Counted from the first letter of the stretch, positions 1 to 9,218 are shown. The stretch: 64,000 nt of DNA from Eggerthella timonensis (GCF_900184265.1 NZ_FXXA01000002.1:124001-188000), one strand, 5' to 3'. A program made the numbers and translations. Notes: generated by a model not told the origin, from the letters alone.

Positions 1-30
1 CGCCGACGTCAGCGAGAAACGGCGTCGGAA

Positions 31-681
31 CTACACGGCGCGAATGCGCTCAGCCAGCCATTCGGTCCAAGCTTCGACGCCGTCGCCCTTCGTGGCGGCG
101 ATCGGGAAGATGGGTGCCTGCGGGTTCAGCTGCGCGACCGCCTCGTCGAATGCAGTACGGTCGAAGTTAAACACCGGCATGGTATCCACCTTGTTGAGCA
201 CCACGGCCTCGGCAACCTGGAACACGCCGGGGTACTTGAGGGGCTTGTCGTCGCCCTCGGGCACGGACAGGATCATCACCTTGGCGTTCTCGCCCAGGTC
301 GAAATCGGTGGGGCACACGAGGTTGCCCACGTTCTCCACGATGATGAGGTCGAGGCGTTCGAGGTCGAGCACGTCGACGGCACGCTTGATCATCGCGCTT
401 TCGAGATGGCATGCACCGCCCGTGTTGATCTGCACGGCGGCGATGCCCTGCGCCTTGATCTTCTCGGCATCCACGTTGCTGGCGATATCGCCCTCGATGA
501 CCGCGATGTTGAACTCGTCGCGCAGCGCGTCGATGGTGGCCAGGATGGTAGACGTCTTACCCGAGCCGGGGCTGGCCAGCAAGTCGAGCACGAACACGTG
601 GTTTTCGGCGAAGCGCTGACGCAACTCGGAAGCGATCGCGTCGTTCTTCTGGAGGATCGGCTGCTTCAGATCGATTTGCAT
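31..681 (-). CDS. hypB: Hydrogenase/urease nickel incorporation GTPase HypB
   Basis: Cytoplasmic SIMIBI-class GTPase of 216 aa that helps load nickel into [NiFe]-hydrogenase. The P-loop PGSGKTS is at residues 38-44, a Cys-His metal pair (GGACH) at 91-92, Cys123 lies in NLVCPTDF, and the NKVD guanine-specificity motif is at 163-166. It lacks the His-rich or CxxC N-terminal extension seen in some HypB proteins. It starts two bases after the hypA stop, so hypA and hypB form one leftward transcript. No hydrogenase structural genes lie in the window, so the client enzyme is encoded elsewhere. Confidence 0.95.
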   Translation of the reverse strand: MQIDLKQPILQKNDAIASELRQRFAENHVFVLDLLASPGSGKTSTILATIDALRDEFNIAVIEGDIASNVDAEKIKAQGIAAVQINTGGACHLESAMIKRAVDVLDLERLDLIIVENVGNLVCPTDFDLGENAKVMILSVPEGDDKPLKYPGVFQVAEAVVLNKVDTMPVFNFDRTAFDEAVAQLNPQAPIFPIAATKGDGVEAWTEWLAERIRAV

Positions 682-683
682 GG

Positions 684-1073
684 TTAGTCCTCGTTCTCCT
701 CGTCATCGTCGTCTTCATCGGGTAGGTCGACCTCAATCGAGTCGATCTGCAGCTCGCGGCCGGCGATGAGCTCGGTGGCGAAGCTGTTGCATTCCGGGCA
801 CAGCATGTGGAAGCGGTCGTGCTCGTACTCGGCACCGCATTCCAGGCAGCGGCTTTTCGGTCGCACCATGGTGATCTCAAGTTCGGCGCCTTCGCACAGC
901 GCGTATTCGCGCTGCTCCGACAGAGCCTCGAACGCGAACATGAGCGCGTCTTCGATGGCCTCGGTCATCTCGCCCACCGACAGGCTCACTTTCAGCACGC
1001 ACGTGGCTCCGGCCTGCTGCGCCGACGACGTCACCGCGTCCATCACGCCCGTCATGATTCCCAATTCGTGCAT
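684..1073 (-). CDS. hypA: Hydrogenase nickel metallochaperone HypA
   Basis: 129-aa partner of HypB that binds and delivers Ni(II). I chose the ATG giving an N-terminus of MHELGIM, because the family requires His2 as a nickel ligand; the open frame extends 25 codons further upstream but those residues do not fit. The structural zinc site is visible as CLEC followed about 14 residues later by CPEC. The C-terminus is very acidic (DEDDDDEENED). It is the first gene of a hypA-hypB pair. Confidence 0.95.
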   Translation of the reverse strand: MHELGIMTGVMDAVTSSAQQAGATCVLKVSLSVGEMTEAIEDALMFAFEALSEQREYALCEGAELEITMVRPKSRCLECGAEYEHDRFHMLCPECNSFATELIAGRELQIDSIEVDLPDEDDDDEENED

Positions 1074-1183
1074 GGCGCTCCTTCGCGCTTGATCCGCCTT
1101 GTATCGTTCGTGCCTATAGTAGCCGAAGACTCCGCACCGTGCAGGCATCGATGCGTCAACGGGTGCGAATGCTGCTCAGAAAA

Positions 1184-1216
1184 CGCAAAAAGGCCCGCCG
1201 CTGATCGACGGGCCTT
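1184..1216 (-). terminator. Intrinsic terminator after tatC
   Basis: On the minus strand AAGGCCCG and CGGGCCTT flank a short loop, followed by TTTTTGCGTTTT. It lies just past the tatC stop and upstream of hypA, so it ends the tat transcript. Confidence 0.8.
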
Positions 1217-1235
1217 CAACCTGGTACGGTTCGGA

Positions 1236-2069
1236 CTACTTGGCTTTCTTGGCCTTCGTCTTCTTGAGCGCCAGCTCCTCGGCGCGCTCCTCCGCCTCTT
1301 CGGCGTCGAGCTCTTCCGTTTGCTTCTTGATGCGGTTGCGCAACACGATGCGGGCGATAAACAAGCTTCCTTCATACAGCACGAGCAAGGCGGCGAACAT
1401 GAGCAGCATGGTAACCGGGGATGCGTCCGGTGTGGCCATAGCGGAAACGACCATGAGCACAACGTACACCGTGCGCCAGCTCCCGCGAAGCTTCTTGTAC
1501 GGAACGACATCGAAGATGACGAGGTAGAACACGATAAGCGGCAGTTCGAACGCGAAGCCGAAGCCCAGTTCGAACTTGATAATCATGTCAATATACGATG
1601 ACATACGGGGAGCGACGGTGCCAAGGCCGTTCGCCTGATCCGTGAGCCATTGAAACGCGGGATTCAGAATGACCAGATAGCAGAAGATCGTTCCAAAAAT
1701 GAACAGGCCAACCGCAGCTGCAAACGTCGGGATGAACCACTTGCGCTCGCTCGGCTTGAGAGCCGGCAGGAAGAACGCAAGGATCTGCCACAGAATTACG
1801 GGAGCGCACGCCACAACCGACGCCCATAACGAAATCTTGAAGCGCGTGGAAAACGCCTCGAACGGGTCAATCGCTTGCAAAGAAGCGAACCCGGACGCAT
1901 CCGTCGGAAGAAATTCCGAGATAGGCAGCAGCAAGAACTGGCCCATGATAGGCGTGGCCATGTAGAAGACAACCACGGCGATGGCGAGGCATGCGATGAT
2001 GCGCACCAGGCGCATGCGAAGCTCGCCCAGGTGATCGAATAGGGGCATTCGTGCCGGTCCGACGGGCAT
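1236..2069 (-). CDS. tatC: Sec-independent protein translocase subunit TatC
   Basis: 277-aa integral membrane receptor of the twin-arginine translocase. The N-terminal signature MPLFDHLGELRMRL is the family hallmark (acidic Glu in HLxELR) and six hydrophobic segments follow. The C-terminal tail after the last helix is long, charged and Lys/Glu-rich. ATG begins three bases after the stop of the upstream tatA/B-like gene, so the two are co-transcribed. A second Met at residue 8 is a possible alternative start. Likely cargo includes molybdopterin and Fe-S oxidoreductases, which are abundant in this type of anaerobe (inference). Confidence 0.95.
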   Translation of the reverse strand: MPVGPARMPLFDHLGELRMRLVRIIACLAIAVVVFYMATPIMGQFLLLPISEFLPTDASGFASLQAIDPFEAFSTRFKISLWASVVACAPVILWQILAFFLPALKPSERKWFIPTFAAAVGLFIFGTIFCYLVILNPAFQWLTDQANGLGTVAPRMSSYIDMIIKFELGFGFAFELPLIVFYLVIFDVVPYKKLRGSWRTVYVVLMVVSAMATPDASPVTMLLMFAALLVLYEGSLFIARIVLRNRIKKQTEELDAEEAEERAEELALKKTKAKKAK

Positions 2070-2072
2070 GGC

Positions 2073-2909
2073 TTATTCCCCCTTCTCGTTTGTGTTGGCT
2101 TTGGCAGCCGCTTCGACGGCCTTCCGGTTCGCCGCGCGCGTGGCTGCGGCCTTCTTCGCGGCCGCCGAACGGGCAGCTGCCTTTTCGGCGTCGGTTTTCG
2201 CAGCGGGCTTGGAAGCGGCCGCGGCTTTTGCAGCCGTGGGCTTCGCGGCGGGCTTGGATGCGGGCTTCGAAGCTGCCGGGGACTTCGCGGCTGCAGGCTT
2301 GCTGCCGGCCGCGGGCTTCGCGGCTGCGGGCTTCGCGGCAGGTTTTGCTGCTGCAGAAGGAGCCGCCGGTTTCTTGGCTGCGGGCTTCGTGCCGTAGAGC
2401 TCGTCGGGCGACGGTTTCGGCTTTGCGGCGGTCGCGGCGGCGGGCTTGGCAGCCGGCTTCGCTTCCGCAGGTTTCGGAGCTTCGGGCTTGGCGAACGAGC
2501 CGTCGGGCTTCGCCACGGGCTTGGCTGCAGCCGCCGTCGTCGCAGCGGCGGCAGCGGGGGCGGCAGCGTCGCCGCTTGCGGCCTTCTCGGCCTCGGCAGC
2601 TTTCTTGGCAGCGCGCTCCTTATCGTACTTCGCCTTGCGCTCGGAGAAGCTCTCGGTCTTCTCGGCCTTGTCGTCTTTGCCGATCTCGCCGACCTTCGAC
2701 AGCGCCTCAAGCGGATTCTTGAACGGCTCGTCGGACGTAGGGTCGTAGACCTCCGTCTTGATAACCTTGTTCATTTCCTCTTGAGCGCTTCGGAACTTGT
2801 TGATGGCCTTCCCCAGCGTTTTCGCCATGGCAGGCAGCTTGTCGGGTCCGAAAATCAGGAACCCGAACAGCAAAATGAGGAATAGCTCGAATCCACCTAT
2901 ACCAAACAA
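2073..2909 (-). CDS. tatB: TatA/TatB-family translocase protein with long Ala-Lys-Pro tail
   Basis: 278 aa. Residues 1-50 are a standard Tat hairpin subunit: a short hydrophobic helix (FELFLILLFGFLIFG), the hinge G-P-D-K-L-P, then an amphipathic helix. A charged linker follows, and from about residue 85 the protein becomes a low-complexity Ala/Lys/Pro tract with PAAKPAA-like repeats to the end. Usual TatA/TatB proteins are 60-170 aa, so the tail is unusual. The start is TTG, preceded by AAAGGGG at good spacing. With only one such gene beside tatC it may serve as TatA, TatB or both; the extra length favours TatB. Confidence 0.85.
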   Translation of the reverse strand: MFGIGGFELFLILLFGFLIFGPDKLPAMAKTLGKAINKFRSAQEEMNKVIKTEVYDPTSDEPFKNPLEALSKVGEIGKDDKAEKTESFSERKAKYDKERAAKKAAEAEKAASGDAAAPAAAAATTAAAAKPVAKPDGSFAKPEAPKPAEAKPAAKPAAATAAKPKPSPDELYGTKPAAKKPAAPSAAAKPAAKPAAAKPAAGSKPAAAKSPAASKPASKPAAKPTAAKAAAASKPAAKTDAEKAAARSAAAKKAAATRAANRKAVEAAAKANTNEKGE

Positions 2910-3428
2910 AGCAAACCCCTTTGTGCGGTTACTCTTCTCTCGTTTCCGCGCCCCGTGCGCGGCAACGATTTATAGTATCACAAACCCGTCCCGTCGACCC
3001 GAACGAGATAGCTCTACAGAAAAAGCATGACGAATGGTCACGATGCCGCGCTCCACGACCTTCCCACACGGCATGCGCCGTTCGGATCGGATCGGAAAAG
3101 CGGGCTGCGCGTCGGCGAATTCTGGCAAGTTCGCGTCGTTATGGCTAGGTTTTCGGGGGCGGACGACGAGCACGTCCGGTGCCTCGGGGCAAATGCCCAG
3201 CTCAGCAAGTTTCGATCCTTATCCATTCGCCTTTGAGGATAGCCAAAACGACTCGAACTCGCCGCCGCATGCGCACCGCCTTGCAGCACAAGGGAACCGT
3301 TCCCGATTGCGCCGTGCAACGAGATCGGCGATGCGGCTTTCGTTCTGGCCTTCGACGAGCAAGCGCCTCTGGCACAAATAGTGGCACAAATAGGGACTGT
3401 CCCCATTTGTGCCAGTTCGCGACTTGGC
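2910..3428. other. Non-coding gap upstream of tatB
   Basis: About 520 bases without a convincing gene. Short open frames on both strands lack ribosome sites and family-like composition. The tatB promoter should be near 2930-3000. The distal end holds the TGGCACAAAT palindrome at 3370-3414. Confidence 0.5.
3370..3414. repeat. Palindromic repeat, TGGCACAAAT family
   Basis: TGGCACAAATAGGGAC is followed after one base by a near-perfect inverted copy ending ATTTGTGCCA (3382-3414). A direct copy of TGGCACAAATAG precedes it at 3370. It resembles REP-type stem-loops elsewhere in the window but has its own core. It lies just downstream of the small membrane protein gene. Confidence 0.7.
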
Positions 3429-3629
3429 TTACGAGCCGCTTCCGAGGAAGGCGAGCGCCACCGTGGGGATGCCGAGCGCCAGCACGAGGATGACGCACAC
3501 GACGATGGTGAATATCTTCTTGGTGCGCGCCGCCGCCTCGCGACGCTCTTTCTCCTTGCGTTCGCGCTCCTGTGCGGCGCGGACGCGTTCGCTCTTCTGC
3601 TGAGCCGTCAGCTTCTGGTTCGTTCCCAT
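3429..3629 (-). CDS. Small single-pass membrane protein, function unknown
   Basis: 66 aa. The first 38 residues are strongly charged (Lys/Arg/Glu/Gln, probably a helix or coiled coil) and are followed by one transmembrane segment (IFTIVVCVILVLALGIPTVALAFL) and a short Gly/Ser end. The ATG lies three bases past the stop of the amidohydrolase gene, so the two are probably co-transcribed. No family recognised; clear topology and operon position argue that it is real. Confidence 0.7.
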   Translation of the reverse strand: MGTNQKLTAQQKSERVRAAQERERKEKERREAAARTKKIFTIVVCVILVLALGIPTVALAFLGSGS

Positions 3630-3632
3630 GGA

Positions 3633-4988
3633 TTACAACCTCAACTTACCGCGGATCTCGATGACGCGGGCGATGTTCTTCGCAACCTCGACGCCCACGT
3701 TCCACTTGTTCTTCTCGTACAGCGTGACGCCGTTCACCATCGTCATGAGGATGTCGGCACCGCTGCAGGTGTTCACGACGGCCGACACCGGGTCGGTGGT
3801 GGGCGTCTGGTGCGAACCGGACAGGTCCACGGCGACGACGTCGGCCAGCTTTCCTATGTCGAGCGAGCCGATCTTGTCGTCCAGCCTGAGCGCGCGGGCG
3901 CCGCCGATGGTGGCCATCTCCAGCATGGTGGCCGAGTCCAGGAACTCGCCCACGTTCACCGCGCGCTGCACCAGCATGCCGATGCGCATCTCGGTGAGCA
4001 TGTCGGTGGAATCGGTCGCGGCGGGCGAGTCGGTGCCCATTCCCAAGCGCAGGCCGGCGCGCATGAACTCGTTGATGGGCGCCACGCCCATGCCCAGCTG
4101 CGCGTTGCAACGCGGGCACACGGCCACGGCCACGTCGTACTCTTTCAGCTTCTGCACGTCCTTGTCGTCCACGTGCACGCAGTGGATGGCCAGCACGTTG
4201 TCGGACTCGAACGCTCCCCAGTTCAGCGCGTAGCGCACGGGCGTCGTGCCCGTGGGCAGCCACGGCGGGATCTCGACGAAGCCGCGCTTCTGGTCCATCG
4301 TGTGCACCGAGAACGGCGACGATCCGTACTTGATGAAGTTGTACTCCTCGCGGTTGCCGGCCATGTGCATGGCCACGGGCACGCCCTCGCGACGAGCGAA
4401 TTCCGACACCTTCGTGAACACGGAGGGATGGCACGCGTACATGGCCGCCGGGGCCACGCCGATGGTGATGCGGTCGCCGTCGACCTCTTCGCGCCAGTGC
4501 ATGATGTCGTTCTCGGCGATGCGCATGGCGTAGTCGACGCGGCGCTTGTCCATGGCGCCCACTTCGCGGTAGATGACGCTGCGCATGCCCAGCTTCTGCG
4601 TGGCCGTGCACGCGGCGCCGGTGGTGGTGATGTCGGCGACGGTGGTGATGCCGCTCGACAGCGCCTCGAGGCCGCCGAGGATGGCGGAATCGTACCAGTC
4701 GCCCACGTCCATCTTGGCGCTCTTTTCCAGCATGGACGTGATCCAGGTGGTGTACGGCACGTCGTGCACGATGCCGCGCATGACGGAGTTCTCGAGGTGC
4801 GTGTGCAGGTCGACGAGGCCCGGCATGAGCGCCGCCTGGCCGAAGTCCGTCACCTCTTCGTCGGGATAGCGCAGCTTGAGCATCTCGGCCGTGCCGATAT
4901 CGCGAATGACGTTGTCGCGGACCAGCACCGCGCCGTTCTGGAACGGCTCGGACGTGATGGGAAGAATGTATTGTGCGCACAAAAGCAT
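3633..4988 (-). CDS. Amidohydrolase of the MtaD/SsnA deaminase group
   Basis: 451-aa metal-dependent hydrolase. The metal-binding HTH motif (LVDLHTHLE) is near residue 60, further ligands are expected at the His of VAMHMAG and of LAIHCVH, and the catalytic Asp is in GMGTDSP. This pattern fits deaminases acting on methylthioadenosine, S-adenosylhomocysteine or aminofutalosine. Because menG is nearby, an aminofutalosine (menaquinone-pathway) role is possible but not shown; atrazine-hydrolase-like proteins of unknown substrate are the other option. It leads a two-gene unit with the small membrane protein. Confidence 0.8.
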   Translation of the reverse strand: MLLCAQYILPITSEPFQNGAVLVRDNVIRDIGTAEMLKLRYPDEEVTDFGQAALMPGLVDLHTHLENSVMRGIVHDVPYTTWITSMLEKSAKMDVGDWYDSAILGGLEALSSGITTVADITTTGAACTATQKLGMRSVIYREVGAMDKRRVDYAMRIAENDIMHWREEVDGDRITIGVAPAAMYACHPSVFTKVSEFARREGVPVAMHMAGNREEYNFIKYGSSPFSVHTMDQKRGFVEIPPWLPTGTTPVRYALNWGAFESDNVLAIHCVHVDDKDVQKLKEYDVAVAVCPRCNAQLGMGVAPINEFMRAGLRLGMGTDSPAATDSTDMLTEMRIGMLVQRAVNVGEFLDSATMLEMATIGGARALRLDDKIGSLDIGKLADVVAVDLSGSHQTPTTDPVSAVVNTCSGADILMTMVNGVTLYEKNKWNVGVEVAKNIARVIEIRGKLRL

Positions 4989-5125
4989 GTCTGTCCCGCC
5001 AATCTCTTAGAATAATCGCATGATGCGTATGATAGCATTCCCCGTCCCCTCTTCGGCAAACGCACACAGGGGAATCGGCAGCCGCGCGCACGGAATCGCC
5101 CCGGAGGAGGGCGATAAGGGCGACG

Positions 5126-7309
5126 TCAGGAGCGGTTGGCGAGCAGAGGCGTGACCTCCCCGTGTGCGAGCAGCGTGATGGTGCGCGTGGCGCGCGAGAT
5201 GGTGGTGTACAGGCGCCGGCGCGACAACGGGTCGTCCGGGAAGGTCCGCGCGCTGGCGTCGGGAACGATGACGTGGTCGAACTCCAATCCCTTCGCCAAG
5301 CGCAGCGGCAGGAGCACCACGCCGCGCGCCGGCAGCGTCGCGGACGCGTCGATGATCGCGGGGGCCGCATCGCCCAACGCTTTCTGCAGCTGCTTGGCCT
5401 GGTGCTTCTGGGGCACTATCACCGCGGTCAGCCCGTCGTTTTCGGACGCTTCCGCGATGGTGCGGCGCAGCGCGCGGTCGTATTCGTCGCGGTCGGCGTA
5501 CGCGCGGATCACCGGCGCAGTGTCGGCGCGCTGGATGGACGAGATGCGCAGGCGCTCCTCGGAGCTGAGCAGGCTGGCGAACAGCTGCGTGATCTCGGGC
5601 GTTGAGCGGTAGCTGGTCATGAGGCGGCATTCCTCCAGCGGGCCGCGCGCCTTCCGGAACAGCGCGCGCACCTCGTCGAAGGTGGCCGTGCCCGGCGCGA
5701 TGGCTTGGTTCCCGTCGCCCAGCAACAGGAAGTGGGCGCGTTTGAAGTAGCGCGCGAGCACGGCCAATTGAGCCACCGTGTAGTCCTGCACCTCGTCGAT
5801 CATCACGTACTTCGCATCCGGATTACCAAGGCCCGTGAGCGCCATCTTGAGGTAGAGCCACTCCACCGGAACAAGGTTCTCCACACCCAGCAGGCGCATG
5901 CCAATGCGGTCGATGCGCAGCCAGTCGTCGTTCTCCACCGCGCGCTGCGCAGCCGCGAAGCGGGCGTCCACGTACTGCTGCCCCATGGCGCGCACCTGGG
6001 TTTCGTCGTGCGGGTCGAACGTCTCGCGGAACAAGTCGACCTGTTCGTCGGGGGTGAGCTCCGCGATCTCGTCGAGCACCTTCTCCGACGAAGCCAGCTG
6101 CTTGAGGCGGCTCTCCAAGCGCTCCATCAGCTCCTCGCGCATGAGCGTGACGAGGTGCGGGCCGGCGGGGATGTTCTTGAACTTCGCCGCCACCTGGAGG
6201 ATCTGGCCGACGGTGACCAGACGCTCCCCGTGGCAGTGAATCTCCTTGAAGTCGTGCTGGTCGAACGTGAACGTGGCGCACGCCTCGTCGATGCGCTTGA
6301 GCGTGTCGAGCGATGCCGGCGCCTGGCCGCCGGTGCGGTCGGGCGGCATGAGGCCTTGCAGGAACTCGTCCCAGGTGAGGCATTCGGGATTGCGCTCGCC
6401 CAGGTCGGGCAGCACGCCCTCGATGTAGTGCTCGAACACGGGGTTCGGCGTGATGAGGAACACCTCGCTGGGGTCGAGGCTTTCGCGCTGCTGGTAGAAC
6501 AGGTAGGCGATGCGCTGCATGAGGACGGACGTCTTCCCGCTGCCGGCGATGCCGTTCACGAGCAAGGTCGGAACGTCCTCGTGGCGGATGACGAGGTTCT
6601 GCTCTTTCTGGATGGTGGCGGTGATGGCCTTCATCTGCGCCGTGCGCTGCTTCGTCAGCGAGGCCAGCAGCATGGCGTCCTGGATGGCGACGCTCGTGTC
6701 GAAGTAGGCGTTCAGCCGGTCGGCCTCGATGTCGAACTGACGACGCAGCTTGAGGTCCACGTGGATGGTGCGGCCGTTGGCCTCGTAGGACGTGGGGCCG
6801 TTCTCCTGGTTGTAGTACACCTCGGCCACGGGCGAGCGCCAATCCACCACGAGGCGACGGTACGCGTCGTCGGAGATGCCGGCCGTGCCGATGTAGAGCT
6901 CCTTGGGCTTTTGGCCGGGCTTGAGCTGCATGACCACCTTCGCGAAGTAGGGCTGTCTGAGCAGCACCTGGATGCTCGTGAGCTTCTCGGCATCGACAGT
7001 TTGCGCGAGGTTGTACGCGTCGATCACGCGGTTCACCGTGGCGAAGTCGGCGTAAGTCTCCATGGCGTCGGCGTAGCTGGCGAGGTTCACCGACAGCTCG
7101 TCCACCATCGCCAGCTTGTCGGCGGCAGCGTCCTTGCTGTTCCGCTCCATCTTCGCCAGCAGGTCGCGGCCCATAGTCTGCAGCGTGGCGTACGTCTCGC
7201 TCAGGTGGCGCTGCTCCGCTTCGAATACCGGGTCGGATTCGGGCGCGAGCTCGGGATCGGTCGCGGGGTCTGCGAGGTCCGTTGCGAGGTCTGTGTGCTC
7301 GTGTTCCAA
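5126..7309 (-). CDS. helD: HelD-type UvrD/Rep-family ATPase
   Basis: 727-aa superfamily-1 ATPase. A charged helical N-terminus (about 1-180) precedes Walker A (GIAGSGKTS, about 255-263). Walker B-like MIDEVQDY and C-terminal helicase motifs including KGLEFDHVIVPDA and YTTISRA follow. The N-terminal arm and split helicase core match HelD/HelR, proteins that pull stalled RNA polymerase from DNA. The start is TTG with GAGGAG six bases upstream. It is transcribed alone, divergently from menG. A DNA-repair helicase role is the alternative. Confidence 0.8.
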   Translation of the reverse strand: MEHEHTDLATDLADPATDPELAPESDPVFEAEQRHLSETYATLQTMGRDLLAKMERNSKDAAADKLAMVDELSVNLASYADAMETYADFATVNRVIDAYNLAQTVDAEKLTSIQVLLRQPYFAKVVMQLKPGQKPKELYIGTAGISDDAYRRLVVDWRSPVAEVYYNQENGPTSYEANGRTIHVDLKLRRQFDIEADRLNAYFDTSVAIQDAMLLASLTKQRTAQMKAITATIQKEQNLVIRHEDVPTLLVNGIAGSGKTSVLMQRIAYLFYQQRESLDPSEVFLITPNPVFEHYIEGVLPDLGERNPECLTWDEFLQGLMPPDRTGGQAPASLDTLKRIDEACATFTFDQHDFKEIHCHGERLVTVGQILQVAAKFKNIPAGPHLVTLMREELMERLESRLKQLASSEKVLDEIAELTPDEQVDLFRETFDPHDETQVRAMGQQYVDARFAAAQRAVENDDWLRIDRIGMRLLGVENLVPVEWLYLKMALTGLGNPDAKYVMIDEVQDYTVAQLAVLARYFKRAHFLLLGDGNQAIAPGTATFDEVRALFRKARGPLEECRLMTSYRSTPEITQLFASLLSSEERLRISSIQRADTAPVIRAYADRDEYDRALRRTIAEASENDGLTAVIVPQKHQAKQLQKALGDAAPAIIDASATLPARGVVLLPLRLAKGLEFDHVIVPDASARTFPDDPLSRRRLYTTISRATRTITLLAHGEVTPLLANRS

Positions 7310-7377
7310 AAGTGCTCCTCAGTCTCCTTCGTTGGCTCGGGAGATTATACGCTCAGCCTGTGGAAAAAAGGAGCCTG

Positions 7378-7405
7378 TTCTCGCCAGGTTCCTTTCCTGT
7401 ATAAT
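7378..7405 (+). promoter_or_regulatory. Candidate sigma-70 promoter of menG
   Basis: A perfect TATAAT at 7400-7405 lies 44 bases before the menG GTG start; the -35 (TTCTCG, 7378-7383) is weak. Confidence 0.5.
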
Positions 7406-7449
7406 AAGGCTACACCTTCCCCTCTTTCCTGATTAACGGAGCAATACCT

Positions 7450-8193
7450 GTGAGCATCGACACCGCTACCGGCAAGGAAGCGCCCGCGGACATTTCGTCC
7501 GAACGCGTGAAAGACATCTTCTCCTCCATCGCCAAGAAATACGAACGCTTCAACGCCGTGTCGAGCTTCGGCGCGTACAAGGCGTGGCTGGCCGGCATGA
7601 TGCGCCAAGCTCCCATCGGCGCCGACGCGGACGTGCTCGACATCGCGGGCGGCACGGGCGACGTGACGTTCACCGTGGCGCGCGCCAAGCACCCCCGCCA
7701 TATCCAGTGCACCGACCTCGTGGACGAGATGCTCGACGTGGCGCGCATGCACTACGCGGACGGAAAAGCCGAGGGCGTCCCGGTGGACTTCGAGGTGGTG
7801 GACGCGCAGCACATCCCATACGACGACTGCTCGTACGACGCCATCACCATGGCGTACGGCATCCGCAACATGCCCGAGCGCGATCGAGCGCTGTCCGAGA
7901 TGTTCCGCGTGCTGAAGCCCGGCGGCGCGCTCGTGTGCCTGGAGTTTTCCACGCCTCCGAACGCCGTATGGCGCGCGCTGTACGGTTTCTACCTCAAGCA
8001 CCTCATCCCCTTCTGGGGCGGACTCATCACGGGCGACCGCGAGGGCTTCGTGTACCTATCGCGCTCCATCAAGGCGTTCCCCGATCAACAGGGGCTGGCG
8101 ACCATGATGGAGAAAGCCGGGTTCGAGGATGTGACCTGGAAAAACTATACCGGCGGCATCGCTGCCGTGCACGTGGCGAGGAAGCCGGAGTAG
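7450..8193 (+). CDS. menG: Demethylmenaquinone methyltransferase (MenG/UbiE)
   Basis: 247-aa class I SAM-dependent methyltransferase that C-methylates demethylmenaquinone in the last step of menaquinone synthesis. Glycine-rich SAM motif VLDIAGGTGD is at residues 62-71. UbiE signatures YERFNAVSSFG near the N-terminus and ITMAYGIRNMPERDRAL in the middle are clear. GTG start. The neighbours are not other men genes. A menaquinone pool suits an anaerobe with many membrane-linked reductases. Confidence 0.93.
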   Translation: MSIDTATGKEAPADISSERVKDIFSSIAKKYERFNAVSSFGAYKAWLAGMMRQAPIGADADVLDIAGGTGDVTFTVARAKHPRHIQCTDLVDEMLDVARMHYADGKAEGVPVDFEVVDAQHIPYDDCSYDAITMAYGIRNMPERDRALSEMFRVLKPGGALVCLEFSTPPNAVWRALYGFYLKHLIPFWGGLITGDREGFVYLSRSIKAFPDQQGLATMMEKAGFEDVTWKNYTGGIAAVHVARKPE

Positions 8194-8208
8194 ACAGCGC
8201 AGGAGGGG

Positions 8209-8577
8209 CTACCCGGTGATTTCCGCTACGGACTTGATGTCGGCTATGCGGAACAAGCGCTGCGTAGCGCCTTTGGCGCCGAAGGGGGCGGGGCACTCGA
8301 TGAGCACCCACTCGTCGTCGGAGTCGAGAACGATGCCACGGCCCTCCGTCGACGGGGAGCCAGCTTCGGAAAAGATGCGTCCTGGCAACCACAAGGTGAA
8401 TGCGCACGCACGACCGTGCAGGTCGCGCAGCTGCTCGGCGACGAACGCGGCGTTTCCTTTTTGCTCGCGATCGAAACGCTCGGAGAAGCTCTCCTTCGAG
8501 GTCGAGTTCTTTTTGGGCAACCGGCTGAGCACGAAGCCGAGCTGCACGATGACGACGACCAGCAGAAGCTCGATCAT
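8209..8577 (-). CDS. Membrane-anchored protein of unknown function paired with an XRE regulator
   Basis: 122 aa. One N-terminal transmembrane helix (MIELLLVVVIVQLGFVL) precedes a soluble C-terminal domain. The ATG overlaps the TGA of the upstream XRE regulator (ATGA), implying translational coupling; the longer open frame upstream is antisense-like and was rejected. Both products share a similar segment (GRGIVLDSDDEWVLIE here; ARVLNVGDEWLRVE in the regulator), suggesting a common small beta domain. Function unknown. Confidence 0.7.
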   Translation of the reverse strand: MIELLLVVVIVQLGFVLSRLPKKNSTSKESFSERFDREQKGNAAFVAEQLRDLHGRACAFTLWLPGRIFSEAGSPSTEGRGIVLDSDDEWVLIECPAPFGAKGATQRLFRIADIKSVAEITG

Positions 8578-9095
8578 GACGCCTCCTCCTCGTCGTCGTT
8601 CGGCCAGGCAAGCACGCTGTCGATCAGGTCGATGTCGATGAGGCGCACCGCCGTCTGCTTCTTGAAGTAGAATCCTCCTTCGAACCAGGAACCTCCGCCA
8701 AGCATATGCTCGACACGCAACCACTCGTCGCCGACGTTCAGCACGCGTGCCTTATCGGGAAGAGCGGACGACTTCATAATGTCCATCACGTCAGGGGAAG
8801 TGCGATAGCAAATGCGGCAGCGCTTTCCTTCGAGGCGCTTGAGCACGTGCAGGTCGCGCGGTTCCCCGGTCGCGCGATCGGGATCGGCCATCACGACTTC
8901 CACGTCGTCGGCCACAAGGTCGTCCAGGCTCACGCCGTACAGCCGCGCAAGCTCGCTCGCCTTGTCGAGCGCCGGCGCGCCCTGGTCGCATTCCCAATTC
9001 GAGACGGTTTGGCGCGTCACGCCCAGCGCGGTGGCCACCTGCTGCTGGCTCATCCCCCGCTTCTTCCGCAGCTTCATCAGTTTCTCGCCGAGCAT
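8574..9095 (-). CDS. XRE-family transcriptional regulator with C-terminal sensor-like domain
   Basis: 173 aa. A Cro/C1-type HTH covers about residues 6-60 (SQQQVATALGVTRQTVSNWE). The C-terminal 90 residues contain CRICYRT and a beta-rich section related to part of its downstream partner. Gene overlap with the small membrane protein indicates a two-gene operon, so the pair may be a membrane-tethered regulatory system (inference). Promoter probably in the 120-base gap upstream. Confidence 0.8.
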   Translation of the reverse strand: MLGEKLMKLRKKRGMSQQQVATALGVTRQTVSNWECDQGAPALDKASELARLYGVSLDDLVADDVEVVMADPDRATGEPRDLHVLKRLEGKRCRICYRTSPDVMDIMKSSALPDKARVLNVGDEWLRVEHMLGGGSWFEGGFYFKKQTAVRLIDIDLIDSVLAWPNDDEEEAS

Positions 9096-9218
9096 CGCAC
9101 CTTCCTTCCCAAACGATTCCGCTGGGATTATTCTCGCTGATCAGAGGCGCGGATTGAAGCAAATAATCCCGACATTTCGGCAAATTCGTTTGGCGGGACG
9201 ACAACGAACCGCCCAGCC

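Noticed and set aside
1074-1148. Extended N-terminus of HypA
   Set aside because: HypA needs His at position 2, which is met only by the internal ATG at 1073.
2910-3428. Several small open frames of 60-120 codons on both strands
   Set aside because: They overlap each other, lack ribosome sites and have no recognisable domain or hydrophobic pattern.
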